NCBI RefSeq assembly: GCF_004295585.1
Contig: NZ_AP019400.1
Location: 1,393,501 to 1,457,500 of the forward strand
DNA: 64,000 bases
Reading direction: 5' to 3'
Source of the DNA: Cohnella abietis
GTDB lineage: Bacteria > Bacillota > Bacilli > Paenibacillales > Paenibacillaceae
This document shows, piece after piece, positions 16,692 through 25,046 of this stretch. Position 1 is the stretch's first letter. Each line of letters begins with the position of its first letter. The notes under the pieces are model-generated. The model made no database searches. It was given only the letters and a program-made list of their open reading frames with translations, and had not been told where the DNA came from. The position numbers were made by a program, and so were the translations under genes.

Positions 16692-19600
16692 ATGAGAGGT
16701 GGAAGATTTATGATTGCATATCGTGGCTTGCTTAATAAACGTTTTTTCATGCTTGTACTTGTCGCAATGCTCGCATTAGGATTACTGCCAATGGGCCCGT
16801 CTCGGACTTATGCGTATGCTGGCGCTTTGGGTAACGTTCTTAGCAGCAGTGTGTCTGGAGACACACTTACACTTACGATAGACAACGGGGCAGAACCGAA
16901 TGACGATCTTCTGGAGATCAAAGTGCTTAGCAGCAGTGTGGCTAAGGTGGATTACCGACCGAATTCTGTAGCTGCTAGCAACGATACGCCGATGATTGAT
17001 CCAAATAAAACATGGAGCGCGGTCGGTGCTACGATTAACACGGCGACTAGTCCCATCACGATAACGACAGCGGATATGAGGATTGAAATAGCCAAAACGC
17101 CTGCTCGTGTAACTGTAAAGAAGGCTAATGGAACGCTGCTTTTCTATGAGCCTTCTGGGGGCGGTATCTATTACGACGGCGTACGATTCATTCGCGGTAC
17201 TTCAGATAATCTCTATGGAATTAGGAGCTATAATGCATTCGAGGATGGAGGAGATCTTCTGCGGAATGACAATAGCCATGGTGCCCATGCGGGTGAGCAA
17301 GGTGATGCAGGAGGACCTTTCATATGGTCGACTGCTGGTTATGGCATTCTGGTCGATAGCGATGGCGGTTATCCTTTCACAGAAGCAGCCTCTGGGAAAA
17401 TGGAGTTTTATTACGGTGGGACTCCGACGGAAGGCCGTAGGTATACGAAGGACGATATGGAGTATTACATTATGCTTGGAAGTCCCAAAGAAATTCTAGC
17501 ATCTTATGCAGAAATTACAGGGAAATCTCCCATGCTCCCGAAATGGTCGCTGGGCTTTTCTAATTTTGAATGGGATACGAACGAGACAGAGCTGACCAAC
17601 AGCATAGACACCTATAGGGCGAAGAATATTCCACTAGATAGTGTTGGACTCGACTATGACTGGAAAAAATACGGTCAGGACAACTATGGAGAGTTCGCCT
17701 GGAATACGTCGAATTTTCCTAGCGCTTCGACGACAGCACTGAAGACAGCAATGGATGGCAAAGGTGTAAAGATGATTGGTATAACAAAGCCACGTATCGT
17801 GACGGAGGATACACCGGGCCACAATACAACACAGTATGTGGACGCGAATACGGGCGGTTATTGGTACCCCGGCCATTCTGCGTACACGGACTATTTTATC
17901 CCAGTGAAGGTACGTAGCATCGACCCCTACAATTCCGCAGAACGCACATGGTACTGGAACCATTCCAAGGATGCTTTCGATAAAGGAATTGCGGGCTGGT
18001 GGAATGATGAGACAGATAAAGTATCAGCAGGCGGGACGACGCTGTGGTTTGGTAACTTTACGACAACTCATTTCTCCCAAGCGATGTATGAAGGGCAACG
18101 ATCCTATTCATCGACGAATCGTGTCTGGCAGACGGCTCGGACATTCTACCCAGGGGCGCAGCGGTACGCGACTACGTTATGGTCGGGAGATATCGGGAGT
18201 CAGTGGAGCAAGGGGGATAAAATCAATTGGGCAGCCGGTATGAAGGAGCAGCGTGCCGTTATGCTGTCTTCTGTTAACTTGGGTCAGCCTAAGTGGGGGA
18301 TGGATACCGGTGGATTTAACCAGCAGGATGGGACAATAAATAATCCTTCTCCTGAGCTGTACTCCAGATGGATTCAATTCAGCGCCTTTACTCCGGTATT
18401 CCGTGTTCACGGTAATAACCATCAACAGAGACAGCCTTGGTACTATGGTAATACAGCGGAGGAGTCGGCAAAATCGGCAATTCAGCTGCGTTATTCTCTT
18501 ATTCCGTATATGTATTCCTATGAAAGGAGTGCGTATGAGACGGGGATTGGTCTCATTCGTCCTCTTATGCTCGATAATCCAACGGATAGTAGTGCTAGAA
18601 ACTACCTCGACGCTTGGATGTTTGGAGATTGGCTGCTAGCCGCTCCTGTTGTCGATAAGCAACAGACAAGCAAATCCATATACTTGCCGAGCGGCACTTG
18701 GATCGATTATTTCCGTGGCACGACATACAGTGGAGGGACGACAATTAGCTATCCAGTTAATGCGAATACTTGGAGCGATATCCCCTTATTCGTGAAGAAA
18801 GGAGCAATTATACCAACGCAGAAGGTGCTTGATTATGCGAGCCAGAGCGCAATTTCTACGATCGGGGTCGATGTGTTCCCTGATACGGCTCAGTCTAGCT
18901 TTAACTATTACGACGATGATGGCACGACTTACAATTACGAGGGGACAGGGTACTTTAAGCAAATATTGACGACTCAGGACAATGGAGGCAGTGGTATTAG
19001 CTTTGGTGTAGGTGCAAAGAGTGGTACCTATTCGGCGCCTGTTATGTATTATTTGGCAGCTATTCATGGCAAGGCCGGATCAGGTGTGACGATTGCTGGT
19101 TCTAGTGCGTCCTCTTATGCTTCGCTCAATGCGCTGAAGGCTGCTGGTGGTGAGGGTTGGGCTAAGGGCAAGGATATCTATGGAGATGTGACTTATGTAA
19201 AGGTATTGGCGGGCAGTGGCACAGCAAGAAACGTTGTCATTAGTGGAACGGCTTCTGTGACGGCTACTGCATTTCAGTATGAAGCAGAGGAAGCTTCGTT
19301 GTCTGGCAACACGAATGCAACGAAAGCCTCGGTTAATACAAATCATACGGGATATGAGGGTAGCGGCTTTGTGGAAGGTTTTAATAACAATGGAGCAGCA
19401 GTAACCTTCTATCCTAGTGTAGCAGTGGGCGGTGACTACCCGGTTGATCTAAAGTACGCCAATGCATCGGGCTCCTCCAAGCTGCTTAGTATTTTCGTTA
19501 ACGGCAAACGAGTCAAACAAACAACACTTGCTAACCAAGCAAATTGGAACACATGGGCGACACAGACAGAGACGATTCCGCTGGAAGCGGGACGTAACAG

Positions 19601-20561
19601 TGTCTCTTATAAGTACTATGCTGACGCTGGAGATACTGGGAATGTGAATCTAGACTTTATTAAAGTTCCGTTTGCACCAGCTGTAGCTAAATACGAGGCA
19701 GAAAGCGCGAAGCTTACGGGTGGTGCATCCATTAACAAGGATCATTGGTTCTACTCGGGTGATGCATTCGTAGCATCGATGTCGGCGTTGAACGCGCAAA
19801 CCGAGTTTACGGTTACGGCTCCTTCGGCTGGTAGCTATACGCTAGCACTGCGGTATGCGAATGGTAATAATGCAACGAGAACCTTGACCGCTTACGTAAA
19901 CGGGACAAGTGCCGGGGCAATAAGTATGACAAGCCCGGGTACGAATTGGAACGTCTGGCAAGACGTTACGAAGACGGTTACTCTAAGTACTGGAGTCAAT
20001 ACGGTAGCGTTCAAATACGATTCCGGGAACAGCGGGAATGTGAATTTGGATCGGCTGCTGGTAGCTGCTTCGACTCCGGGTACACCAGAATCGGAAACTA
20101 ATCTACTAGACAATTCAGATTTCGATCGAGATGGGGCATATAATAGCAACTGGACAGAATGGCATCCAGCAGGGCAGACGCTAGCTTATGGTGTGGACAG
20201 TGGCTCAGGCTCCAACCCGCCAGAGTCGCCATGGACGCAGGATAAACGGTCTTATTTTTGGTTAGGCACTGCCTATCAGCAGAGTATTCACCAGACTGTT
20301 GCGGTTCCCGTTAATAACGCCAATTACAAGTTCGAGGCGTGGGTGCGGATGAAGAATACGAACCCGACGGTTGCGAGGGCTGAAATTAGCAGCTATGGCG
20401 GCAGCGCGCAGTATTACAACATCTCCAACGACGGGGTATGGAAGTATATTAGTATTAGTAATATTTTTGTGACGAATGGTCAGATTGATATTGGCTTCTA
20501 TGTGGATTCTCCAGGCGGCACGACGCTGCATATCGATGATGTGCGGCTGACAAAGCAATAA
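16692..20561 (+). CDS. ctsZ: Secreted GH31 enzyme, probable 6-alpha-glucosyltransferase (CtsZ-like)
   Basis: The 1289-residue protein has a signal peptide (hydrophobic stretch at residues 13-27), a GH31 N-domain, and a catalytic barrel with probable nucleophile Asp439 in WWNDETD and acid/base Asp500 in WSGDIG. The C-terminal part carries two CBM35/6-like modules (starting at FQYEAEEASL and AKYEAESAKL) and a final CBM4/9-like jelly roll (LLDNSDFDRDGAYNSNW onward). Length matches the cycloalternan 6-alpha-glucosyltransferase CtsZ, which makes the isomaltosyl-containing donor from maltooligosaccharides for CtsY. It starts 70 bases after the CtsY-like stop and ends in a clear terminator. Specificity is inferred from size, order and neighbours. 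Confidence 0.75.
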   Translation: MRGGRFMIAYRGLLNKRFFMLVLVAMLALGLLPMGPSRTYAYAGALGNVLSSSVSGDTLTLTIDNGAEPNDDLLEIKVLSSSVAKVDYRPNSVAASNDTPMIDPNKTWSAVGATINTATSPITITTADMRIEIAKTPARVTVKKANGTLLFYEPSGGGIYYDGVRFIRGTSDNLYGIRSYNAFEDGGDLLRNDNSHGAHAGEQGDAGGPFIWSTAGYGILVDSDGGYPFTEAASGKMEFYYGGTPTEGRRYTKDDMEYYIMLGSPKEILASYAEITGKSPMLPKWSLGFSNFEWDTNETELTNSIDTYRAKNIPLDSVGLDYDWKKYGQDNYGEFAWNTSNFPSASTTALKTAMDGKGVKMIGITKPRIVTEDTPGHNTTQYVDANTGGYWYPGHSAYTDYFIPVKVRSIDPYNSAERTWYWNHSKDAFDKGIAGWWNDETDKVSAGGTTLWFGNFTTTHFSQAMYEGQRSYSSTNRVWQTARTFYPGAQRYATTLWSGDIGSQWSKGDKINWAAGMKEQRAVMLSSVNLGQPKWGMDTGGFNQQDGTINNPSPELYSRWIQFSAFTPVFRVHGNNHQQRQPWYYGNTAEESAKSAIQLRYSLIPYMYSYERSAYETGIGLIRPLMLDNPTDSSARNYLDAWMFGDWLLAAPVVDKQQTSKSIYLPSGTWIDYFRGTTYSGGTTISYPVNANTWSDIPLFVKKGAIIPTQKVLDYASQSAISTIGVDVFPDTAQSSFNYYDDDGTTYNYEGTGYFKQILTTQDNGGSGISFGVGAKSGTYSAPVMYYLAAIHGKAGSGVTIAGSSASSYASLNALKAAGGEGWAKGKDIYGDVTYVKVLAGSGTARNVVISGTASVTATAFQYEAEEASLSGNTNATKASVNTNHTGYEGSGFVEGFNNNGAAVTFYPSVAVGGDYPVDLKYANASGSSKLLSIFVNGKRVKQTTLANQANWNTWATQTETIPLEAGRNSVSYKYYADAGDTGNVNLDFIKVPFAPAVAKYEAESAKLTGGASINKDHWFYSGDAFVASMSALNAQTEFTVTAPSAGSYTLALRYANGNNATRTLTAYVNGTSAGAISMTSPGTNWNVWQDVTKTVTLSTGVNTVAFKYDSGNSGNVNLDRLLVAASTPGTPESETNLLDNSDFDRDGAYNSNWTEWHPAGQTLAYGVDSGSGSNPPESPWTQDKRSYFWLGTAYQQSIHQTVAVPVNNANYKFEAWVRMKNTNPTVARAEISSYGGSAQYYNISNDGVWKYISISNIFVTNGQIDIGFYVDSPGGTTLHIDDVRLTKQ

Positions 20562-20597
20562 AGCCTAAGTAATAAAGCCTAAGCAAAAGTAACAAGC

Positions 20598-20640
20598 AAA
20601 ATCCCAGAGCTGACGTCAATACGTCGGTTTTGGGATTTTT
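20598..20640 (+). terminator. Rho-independent terminator after the GH31 genes
   Basis: AAAATCCCAGAGCTGACGT pairs with ACGTCGGTTTTGGGATTTT, followed by TTTT. Confidence 0.85.
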
Positions 20641-20720
20641 ACATAATCAATGATTTTTGTCTCAAGCTAAACTGGGTTAAAATAGGGAGAGCAGGCGAAA
20701 GCGCGAACGGAGGAATAAGA

Positions 20721-21623
20721 ATGAGCATTGCCATAATTGGGTGGATGGTTGGTGGAGCAGGGGCGTTAGCAGGAAGCGCTGGTGCGGCTTTATACGGTTT
20801 AACAGTTAAGGCACAACGACCTAGGCTTGTTCCTAATGAGGTTGAACCATCCGTGCAATATGAATCGGTGGAGTGGAAAAGCGAGGGCAAGACAATCAAA
20901 GGCTGGTTTTTACGACAAGCTGCTGCGGATCATTCAACACCGGGACCCGTTATTATCATTGCTCACGGCTGGGGCTCAAACCGTTCACGCGTGCTACGAT
21001 ATGCTCTTCCTCTATATAAAGAAGGTTATTCAATTCTCATGTATGATGCTCGAAGTCATGGTGAAAGTGAATATTACAAGACGCCGACAGGTCTGCAGTT
21101 CAGGGATGATTTATTAGCTGCATTGGATTGGCTTCGCACACGTCCTGAGGCGGATCAGGCACGAATTGGTGTGCTTGGCCACTCATTAGGAGGTTTTGGA
21201 GCAGTGCTTGCACTGGATGTTGGTGCTCCAATTGCGGCCCTAGTAACGGACTCGATGCCCGTAAAATTTGCGACTATGATTGGTTCCGAGCTTAGACGAA
21301 AAAAGCTCCCACAATTTCCCTTGGCTCAATTACTACCTTGGATGATGATAATGCGCAGCAGAATCCCGCGCTCAATGATGAAACGGGCGAATCCTGCGAG
21401 AATATTAATGGACAACGCATCTGACCGCCAAACTCCAGTATTACTCATACATTCACGTAAGGACAGATTCATTCCGCCTACAGAGCTTTCCCATATGCTG
21501 TCTCGCGCCCCCAATTTGCCCCACTTATTCGTCAATGCCGAAGGACATAGCGCTTCTGAGCGAGATCCGGCATTCTGGCCAGCAGTCACTTCCTTCTTCG
21601 AATCAGGGCTACAAAAAAAGTAG
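20721..21623 (+). CDS. Alpha/beta hydrolase
   Basis: The 300-residue protein has an N-terminal membrane segment (about residues 4-27), then an alpha/beta-hydrolase domain: HGWGSNRSRVLRYALPLYK with the oxyanion region, DARSHGES, the nucleophile elbow GHSLGG with Ser155, the acid in HSRKDRFIPP, and the base His in EGHSASE. It resembles YqkD-like and other serine hydrolases anchored to the membrane. The substrate is not deducible. ACGGAGGAAT precedes the ATG. The stop codon runs directly into the hairpin of a repeated downstream element. Confidence 0.85.
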   Translation: MSIAIIGWMVGGAGALAGSAGAALYGLTVKAQRPRLVPNEVEPSVQYESVEWKSEGKTIKGWFLRQAAADHSTPGPVIIIAHGWGSNRSRVLRYALPLYKEGYSILMYDARSHGESEYYKTPTGLQFRDDLLAALDWLRTRPEADQARIGVLGHSLGGFGAVLALDVGAPIAALVTDSMPVKFATMIGSELRRKKLPQFPLAQLLPWMMIMRSRIPRSMMKRANPARILMDNASDRQTPVLLIHSRKDRFIPPTELSHMLSRAPNLPHLFVNAEGHSASERDPAFWPAVTSFFESGLQKK

Positions 21624-21740
21624 GCTTGCGGCAACGGGCCGCAAGCCTCAAGATATATTATTGAAAAGGGGGGTCATGTATGTATTGTAACCCCTATAGA
21701 TGAAGAGAAGATGAAGGTAATATTACGGTTTCATTACAAA
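21622..21740 (+). repeat. Duplicated noncoding element, copy 1 (hairpin plus conserved tail)
   Basis: A hairpin GGCTTGCGGC-AACGG-GCCGCAAGCC is followed by a conserved segment with AAGGGGGGTCATGTATGTAT and TGAAGAGAAGATGAAGG, ending ATTACAAA. The same arrangement occurs at 22993-23110. Each copy contains a four-codon reading frame (here 21676-21690, MYVL then stop) close behind a G-rich stretch. Confidence 0.8.
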
Positions 21741-21778
21741 AAGCCCGGAAGGACATTTTAGGCTCCTTAACAGGGCTG
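21741..21778 (+). other. Imperfect hairpin between duplicated element and ArsR promoter
   Basis: AGCCCGGAAGGA and TCCTTAACAGGGCT form an interrupted stem. No long U-run follows immediately. Confidence 0.35.
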
Positions 21779-21826
21779 AATTACAAGCCTTTTCATTTTT
21801 ATGCGGAGTTTTATTCTAAATATTCC

Positions 21827-21856
21827 TTGACGGGAATATTCCCTAATTGGTATATT
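21827..21856 (+). promoter_or_regulatory. Promoter of the ArsR/SRPBCC pair with palindromic operator
   Basis: TTGACG (21827-21832) and TATATT (21851-21856) are 18 bases apart. The perfect palindrome GGGAATATTCCC (21832-21843) starts at the last base of the -35 box, a classic position for an autoregulating ArsR repressor. Confidence 0.65.
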
Positions 21857-21936
21857 GTATTCAGCAGGATGAAGTTATCTTGAGTGCAGGGGATGATTAT
21901 ACAAGAAACCATTAGGTCAGAGGTGAGGATCATGTC

Positions 21937-22275
21937 ATGAAAATATCCGGAATGGACATAACCACGCTGAGTGCTTTAGCTGAAACCAATCGTATGAATA
22001 TCGTTCAACTGTTGCGCGATGGTCCTTTGGCCGTAGGAGAAATCTCTGATCGACTTGGTATTCGCCAACCACAAGCGTCGAAGCATTTGAAAGTGCTTAG
22101 CGAAGGCGGGATTGTAGAAGTGCGAATAGATGCGAACCGTCGGATCTATGCACTCCGGTCTGAGCCCTTTCAAGCGATGGAGTTCTGGTTGCAGTCCTTC
22201 GGGCACATTATGGAAGATCGGTTTGATAACTTGGACAATTACTTGCGTGAACTGCAGAACAAGGAAAAACCATAA
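21937..22275 (+). CDS. ArsR-family winged-helix regulator
   Basis: The 112-residue protein is a single winged helix-turn-helix domain: LSALAETNRMNIVQLLRDGPLAVGEI, then the recognition helix region LGIRQPQASKHLKVL and a wing (IVEVRIDANRRIYAL). No cysteine pair for metal sensing is visible, so it is not an obvious metal sensor. It lies 27 bases before an SRPBCC-domain gene, a very common pairing (ArsR plus AHSA1-like protein). GAGGTGAGGATC lies before the ATG. It probably represses its own operon through GGGAATATTCCC. Confidence 0.9.
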   Translation: MKISGMDITTLSALAETNRMNIVQLLRDGPLAVGEISDRLGIRQPQASKHLKVLSEGGIVEVRIDANRRIYALRSEPFQAMEFWLQSFGHIMEDRFDNLDNYLRELQNKEKP

Positions 22276-22302
22276 AGTCATTATTTAGGGGGAGTAATAA
22301 CG

Positions 22303-22818
22303 ATGTCAAACAATTATATGATTTCGAACGTAGAGAACGATCGAGTTCTAGTGCTGGAGCGCGTGTTTAATGCACCGCGCGATCTCGTATTCCAGATGTT
22401 TAAGGAACCTGAGCATCTTAAACGTTGGTGGGGACCGAAAGGTTGGGAGATACCGGTTTGTACTATCGATTTTCGTCCGGGTGGCGTGTGGCATTACTGC
22501 ATGAAATGCGTTGATCAGAATCAAGGTCATTTTTATGGCATGGAATCATGGGCAAAAGGCATCTATAAGGAAATTGTCGAGCCGGAGACTATCACTTATA
22601 ACAATTATTTCTCGGATGCTGAAGGAAATATAAACGAATCCTTGCCAGGGTCTCTAATCAAGATGGAATTTATTGATCTGGGCGGCAAAACCAAATTGGT
22701 AAACCGTTCTGAATATGCGTCGGCAGAGGCCCTCAAAGCTGTCATGGATATGGGGATGCTGCAAGGAATCACCGAAACATGGGATCGTTTGGGCGAGTTG
22801 TTGGAGTCAATTAAGTAA
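22303..22818 (+). CDS. SRPBCC/AHSA1-domain protein
   Basis: The 171-residue protein has the START-like AHSA1 fold: ERVFNAPRDLVFQMFKEPEHLKRWWGPKGW near the N-terminus, DFRPGGVWHYCM, a beta-rich middle, and a C-terminal helix (GMLQGITETWDRLGELLESI). Such proteins bind hydrophobic ligands or assist other proteins; no catalytic role can be given. It is co-transcribed with the ArsR regulator and has a good GGGGGAG ribosome site. Confidence 0.88.
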   Translation: MSNNYMISNVENDRVLVLERVFNAPRDLVFQMFKEPEHLKRWWGPKGWEIPVCTIDFRPGGVWHYCMKCVDQNQGHFYGMESWAKGIYKEIVEPETITYNNYFSDAEGNINESLPGSLIKMEFIDLGGKTKLVNRSEYASAEALKAVMDMGMLQGITETWDRLGELLESIK

Positions 22819-22917
22819 ATGGAGCTTCCCTCCAGCAGAGTCCTTTAACTTCGCAGATAATGAAGAGAACTACTATGCTTTATCGGGAAAGAAATAAGAT
22901 AGTTGAATAAGTTACGG

Positions 22918-22950
22918 AAGCGGCTATCTAAATGATCAGCTGCTTTTTTT
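22918..22950 (+). terminator. Rho-independent terminator after the SRPBCC gene
   Basis: AGCGGCT and AGCTGCT flank an 11-base loop and are followed by TTTTTTT. Confidence 0.7.
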
Positions 22951-22992
22951 AATCATCGATCAATGATCTAATTTGCTGAATAAAAAAAAGGG

Positions 22993-23110
22993 AGGCCTGC
23001 GGCAACGGGCCGCAAGCCTCAAGTTTTATATTTCAAAGGGGGGTCATGTATGTATCTTAACCTTTGAACATGAAGAGAAGATGAAGGCTATATTACGTCT
23101 TTGTTACAAA
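22993..23110 (+). repeat. Duplicated noncoding element, copy 2
   Basis: It repeats the hairpin GCGGCAACGGGCCGC, the AAGGGGGGTCATGTATGTAT segment and the TGAAGAGAAGATGAAGG segment of 21622-21740, with scattered substitutions. The four-codon frame here is 23046-23060 (MYVS then stop). Confidence 0.8.
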
Positions 23111-23137
23111 TGAGAAAGCGGTATCATTTTGGATGGG

Positions 23138-23176
23138 AAAAACGACCACAAAAATGATCATTCTTGTGGTCGTTTC
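23138..23176. terminator. Bidirectional hairpin next to array B
   Basis: AACGACCACAA (23141-23151) pairs perfectly with TTGTGGTCGTT (23164-23174), with A-rich and T-containing flanks. Confidence 0.6.
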
Positions 23177-23226
23177 TGCGATGGTGGGATGTTACTCGGA
23201 TTGTAAGTGTGCCACCCAAATAGAGT

Positions 23227-23700
23227 ACTGAGGGCTACTAAGATCCGCGAATTTAGCCACTTTCCCCACAATAACGCACTGAGGGCTACTAAGATCCGCG
23301 GATTTAGCCACTTTCCCCGCAATAACGCACTGAGGGCTACTAAGATCCGCGAATTCAGACACTTGCAGCACAATAACGCACTGAGGGCTACTAAGACCCG
23401 CGAATTTAGCCACTTTCCCCATAATAACGCACTGAGGGCTACTAAGACCCGCGAATTCAGGCGCTTCCCCGCAATAACGCACTGAGGGCTACTAAGAGTC
23501 GCGGATTTAGCCACTTTCCCCGCAATAACGCACTGAGGGCTACTAAGACCCGCGAATTTAGCCACTTTCCCCACAATAACGCACTGAGGGCTACTAAGAG
23601 TCGAGGATTTAGCCACTTTCCTCGCAATAACGCACTGAGGGCTACTAAGAGTCGAGGATTTAGCAACTTTCCCCGCAGTAACGCACTGAGGGCTACTAAT
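23227..23700. repeat. Tandem array B: ten units of 51 bp
   Basis: ACTGAGGGCTACTA recurs at 23227, 23278, 23329, 23380, 23431, 23481, 23532, 23583, 23634 and 23685: 51-bp spacing with a single 50-bp unit. The remainder of the unit is like AAGACCCGCGAATTTAGCC then ACTTTCCCCGCAATAACGC, with three variants after CTAAGA. A frame runs through it on the minus strand only because 51 is divisible by three; no start signal or protein family supports translation. Confidence 0.92.
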
Positions 23701-23728
23701 TAGCCCACACAGCAACCATGTCTGTCCG

Positions 23729-24880
23729 TTATTTACCCTCGTCGCGGCTCTCTTCCCGCATCCGGGTCATCTGCTGCCAGACGGAGCCTGCGGCTTCCTC
23801 GCCGCGCTCGATCCGGGCGACCGCCATCTCGGCCTGCAGCTTCACCTCGAATTCGGACTCACTGGAAGCTGTTTTACGCAGGGCCTCCAAAGCCGACTCG
23901 TCGCCAGCCTCATAAAGAAACCGAGCAGCCCGCCAACGTACGAGCTTGTTCGAGTCAGTCAACACCTCGATCATCGGCCCAATAGCAGCTGTATCTCCTA
24001 TATCCGATAGCGTATCCCCGGCCGTCCGTCGAACGGATCCAGAAGTATCCTTAAGCGCAACGAATAGATGCGGCATCGCTTCAGGAGAGCGAAGATCGCC
24101 AAGATAGACGACGGCCAACCGTCTTACTGACATTTGGCTATCGCTTAAAGCTTTTTCCAGTACCGGCAAATCGTCCGGCTGGGGCTTCAACCGCTCCAAT
24201 GCCGCGTAACGCTCGCGCCAATCCTGAGAATCCAGCGCCTGCATAACCACTTCTCCCGTCAATGGAGCGGGAGGAGCAGGTGGCGCAGCTTCCGGTCCGG
24301 CTGCCTTTGCCTGTTCAACTAAATCGCGAAGCCGCGCTTCAGAATAAGCTGCTTCAAGCTCACGCTGCACCTCATCCAATACCTCTTGAGGCTCGCCATA
24401 TCGAACGCCCAGATCCTCAAGCATACGCTCGCGGATCATTGTAGAACCAGCCGCATCCGATACAGCTTGGTTGAACCGGGCAGGCATTGCTGCGCGAAAC
24501 TCCTGTCCGCCGCTCCGAACGCGAAGCTGCATCGGAATACCTCGAAACATTTGTACACGGACATAAGCTTCGCCAAACCCTGTTGCTTCAACAGCACCAG
24601 CGGTTAATGAGCCACTACCCGCTATTCCGAATACTTCTCTAATTCCATCCAGAATAGTTGCCCAGTCTGCATTGCCCCTGCGATCGAGAGCTAGGAAATC
24701 AGAGGTGTGGAAAATCGATTTAACCCCGGGTACCTCTAACAAGCTTGCAATGAGCGGTGGTGCCACGGCTGTTTGCTCCTTGCCACCGTAATTCAACTGA
24801 ATTCCAGGCTCAAGCCGGACATCCACGTTGAGCTTCATTGTATTTGGACTTGGGGTTGGTTCAATGGATAACAGTTTCAT
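23729..24880 (-). CDS. CvfC-like protein: Nfu N-terminal domain plus HEAT repeats
   Basis: The 383-residue protein begins with an Nfu/NifU N-terminal-like domain (SIEPTPSPNTMKLNVDV, then PGVKSIFHTSDFLALDRRGNADW), followed by a middle region and HEAT-type repeats from about residue 200 (SQDWRERYAALERL, SVRRLAVVYLGDLRSPEAMPHL, SGSVRRTAGDTLSDIGD, NKLVRWRAARFLYEAGDESAL). This architecture is that of conserved virulence factor C in staphylococci and its Bacillus homologue YpgR; the molecular role is unclear. The ATG at 24880 (GAGGGG upstream) is preferred over an earlier in-frame start. It lies alone, divergent from the metallo-hydrolase gene. Confidence 0.85.
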   Translation of the reverse strand: MKLLSIEPTPSPNTMKLNVDVRLEPGIQLNYGGKEQTAVAPPLIASLLEVPGVKSIFHTSDFLALDRRGNADWATILDGIREVFGIAGSGSLTAGAVEATGFGEAYVRVQMFRGIPMQLRVRSGGQEFRAAMPARFNQAVSDAAGSTMIRERMLEDLGVRYGEPQEVLDEVQRELEAAYSEARLRDLVEQAKAAGPEAAPPAPPAPLTGEVVMQALDSQDWRERYAALERLKPQPDDLPVLEKALSDSQMSVRRLAVVYLGDLRSPEAMPHLFVALKDTSGSVRRTAGDTLSDIGDTAAIGPMIEVLTDSNKLVRWRAARFLYEAGDESALEALRKTASSESEFEVKLQAEMAVARIERGEEAAGSVWQQMTRMREESRDEGK

Positions 24881-25046
24881 ACAAAACCCCTCGCTTTCTT
24901 CTTTACTCAACAATACCTCAACTGAACACAATTTGCCAAAAAGAGTCGCAAATGAGACGAAGACAGTTCCAATTTTTCTTCAAGTCCTTGGTACATTTCG
25001 GCGTTTCCTGATATAGTATACATGAGTACATCATCGGAGGGATTTC

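Noticed and set aside
23158..23715. Long minus-strand frame of 185 codons through array B
   Set aside because: It exists only because 51 is divisible by three, has no ribosome site, and the one 50-bp unit and flanks do not behave like coding sequence.
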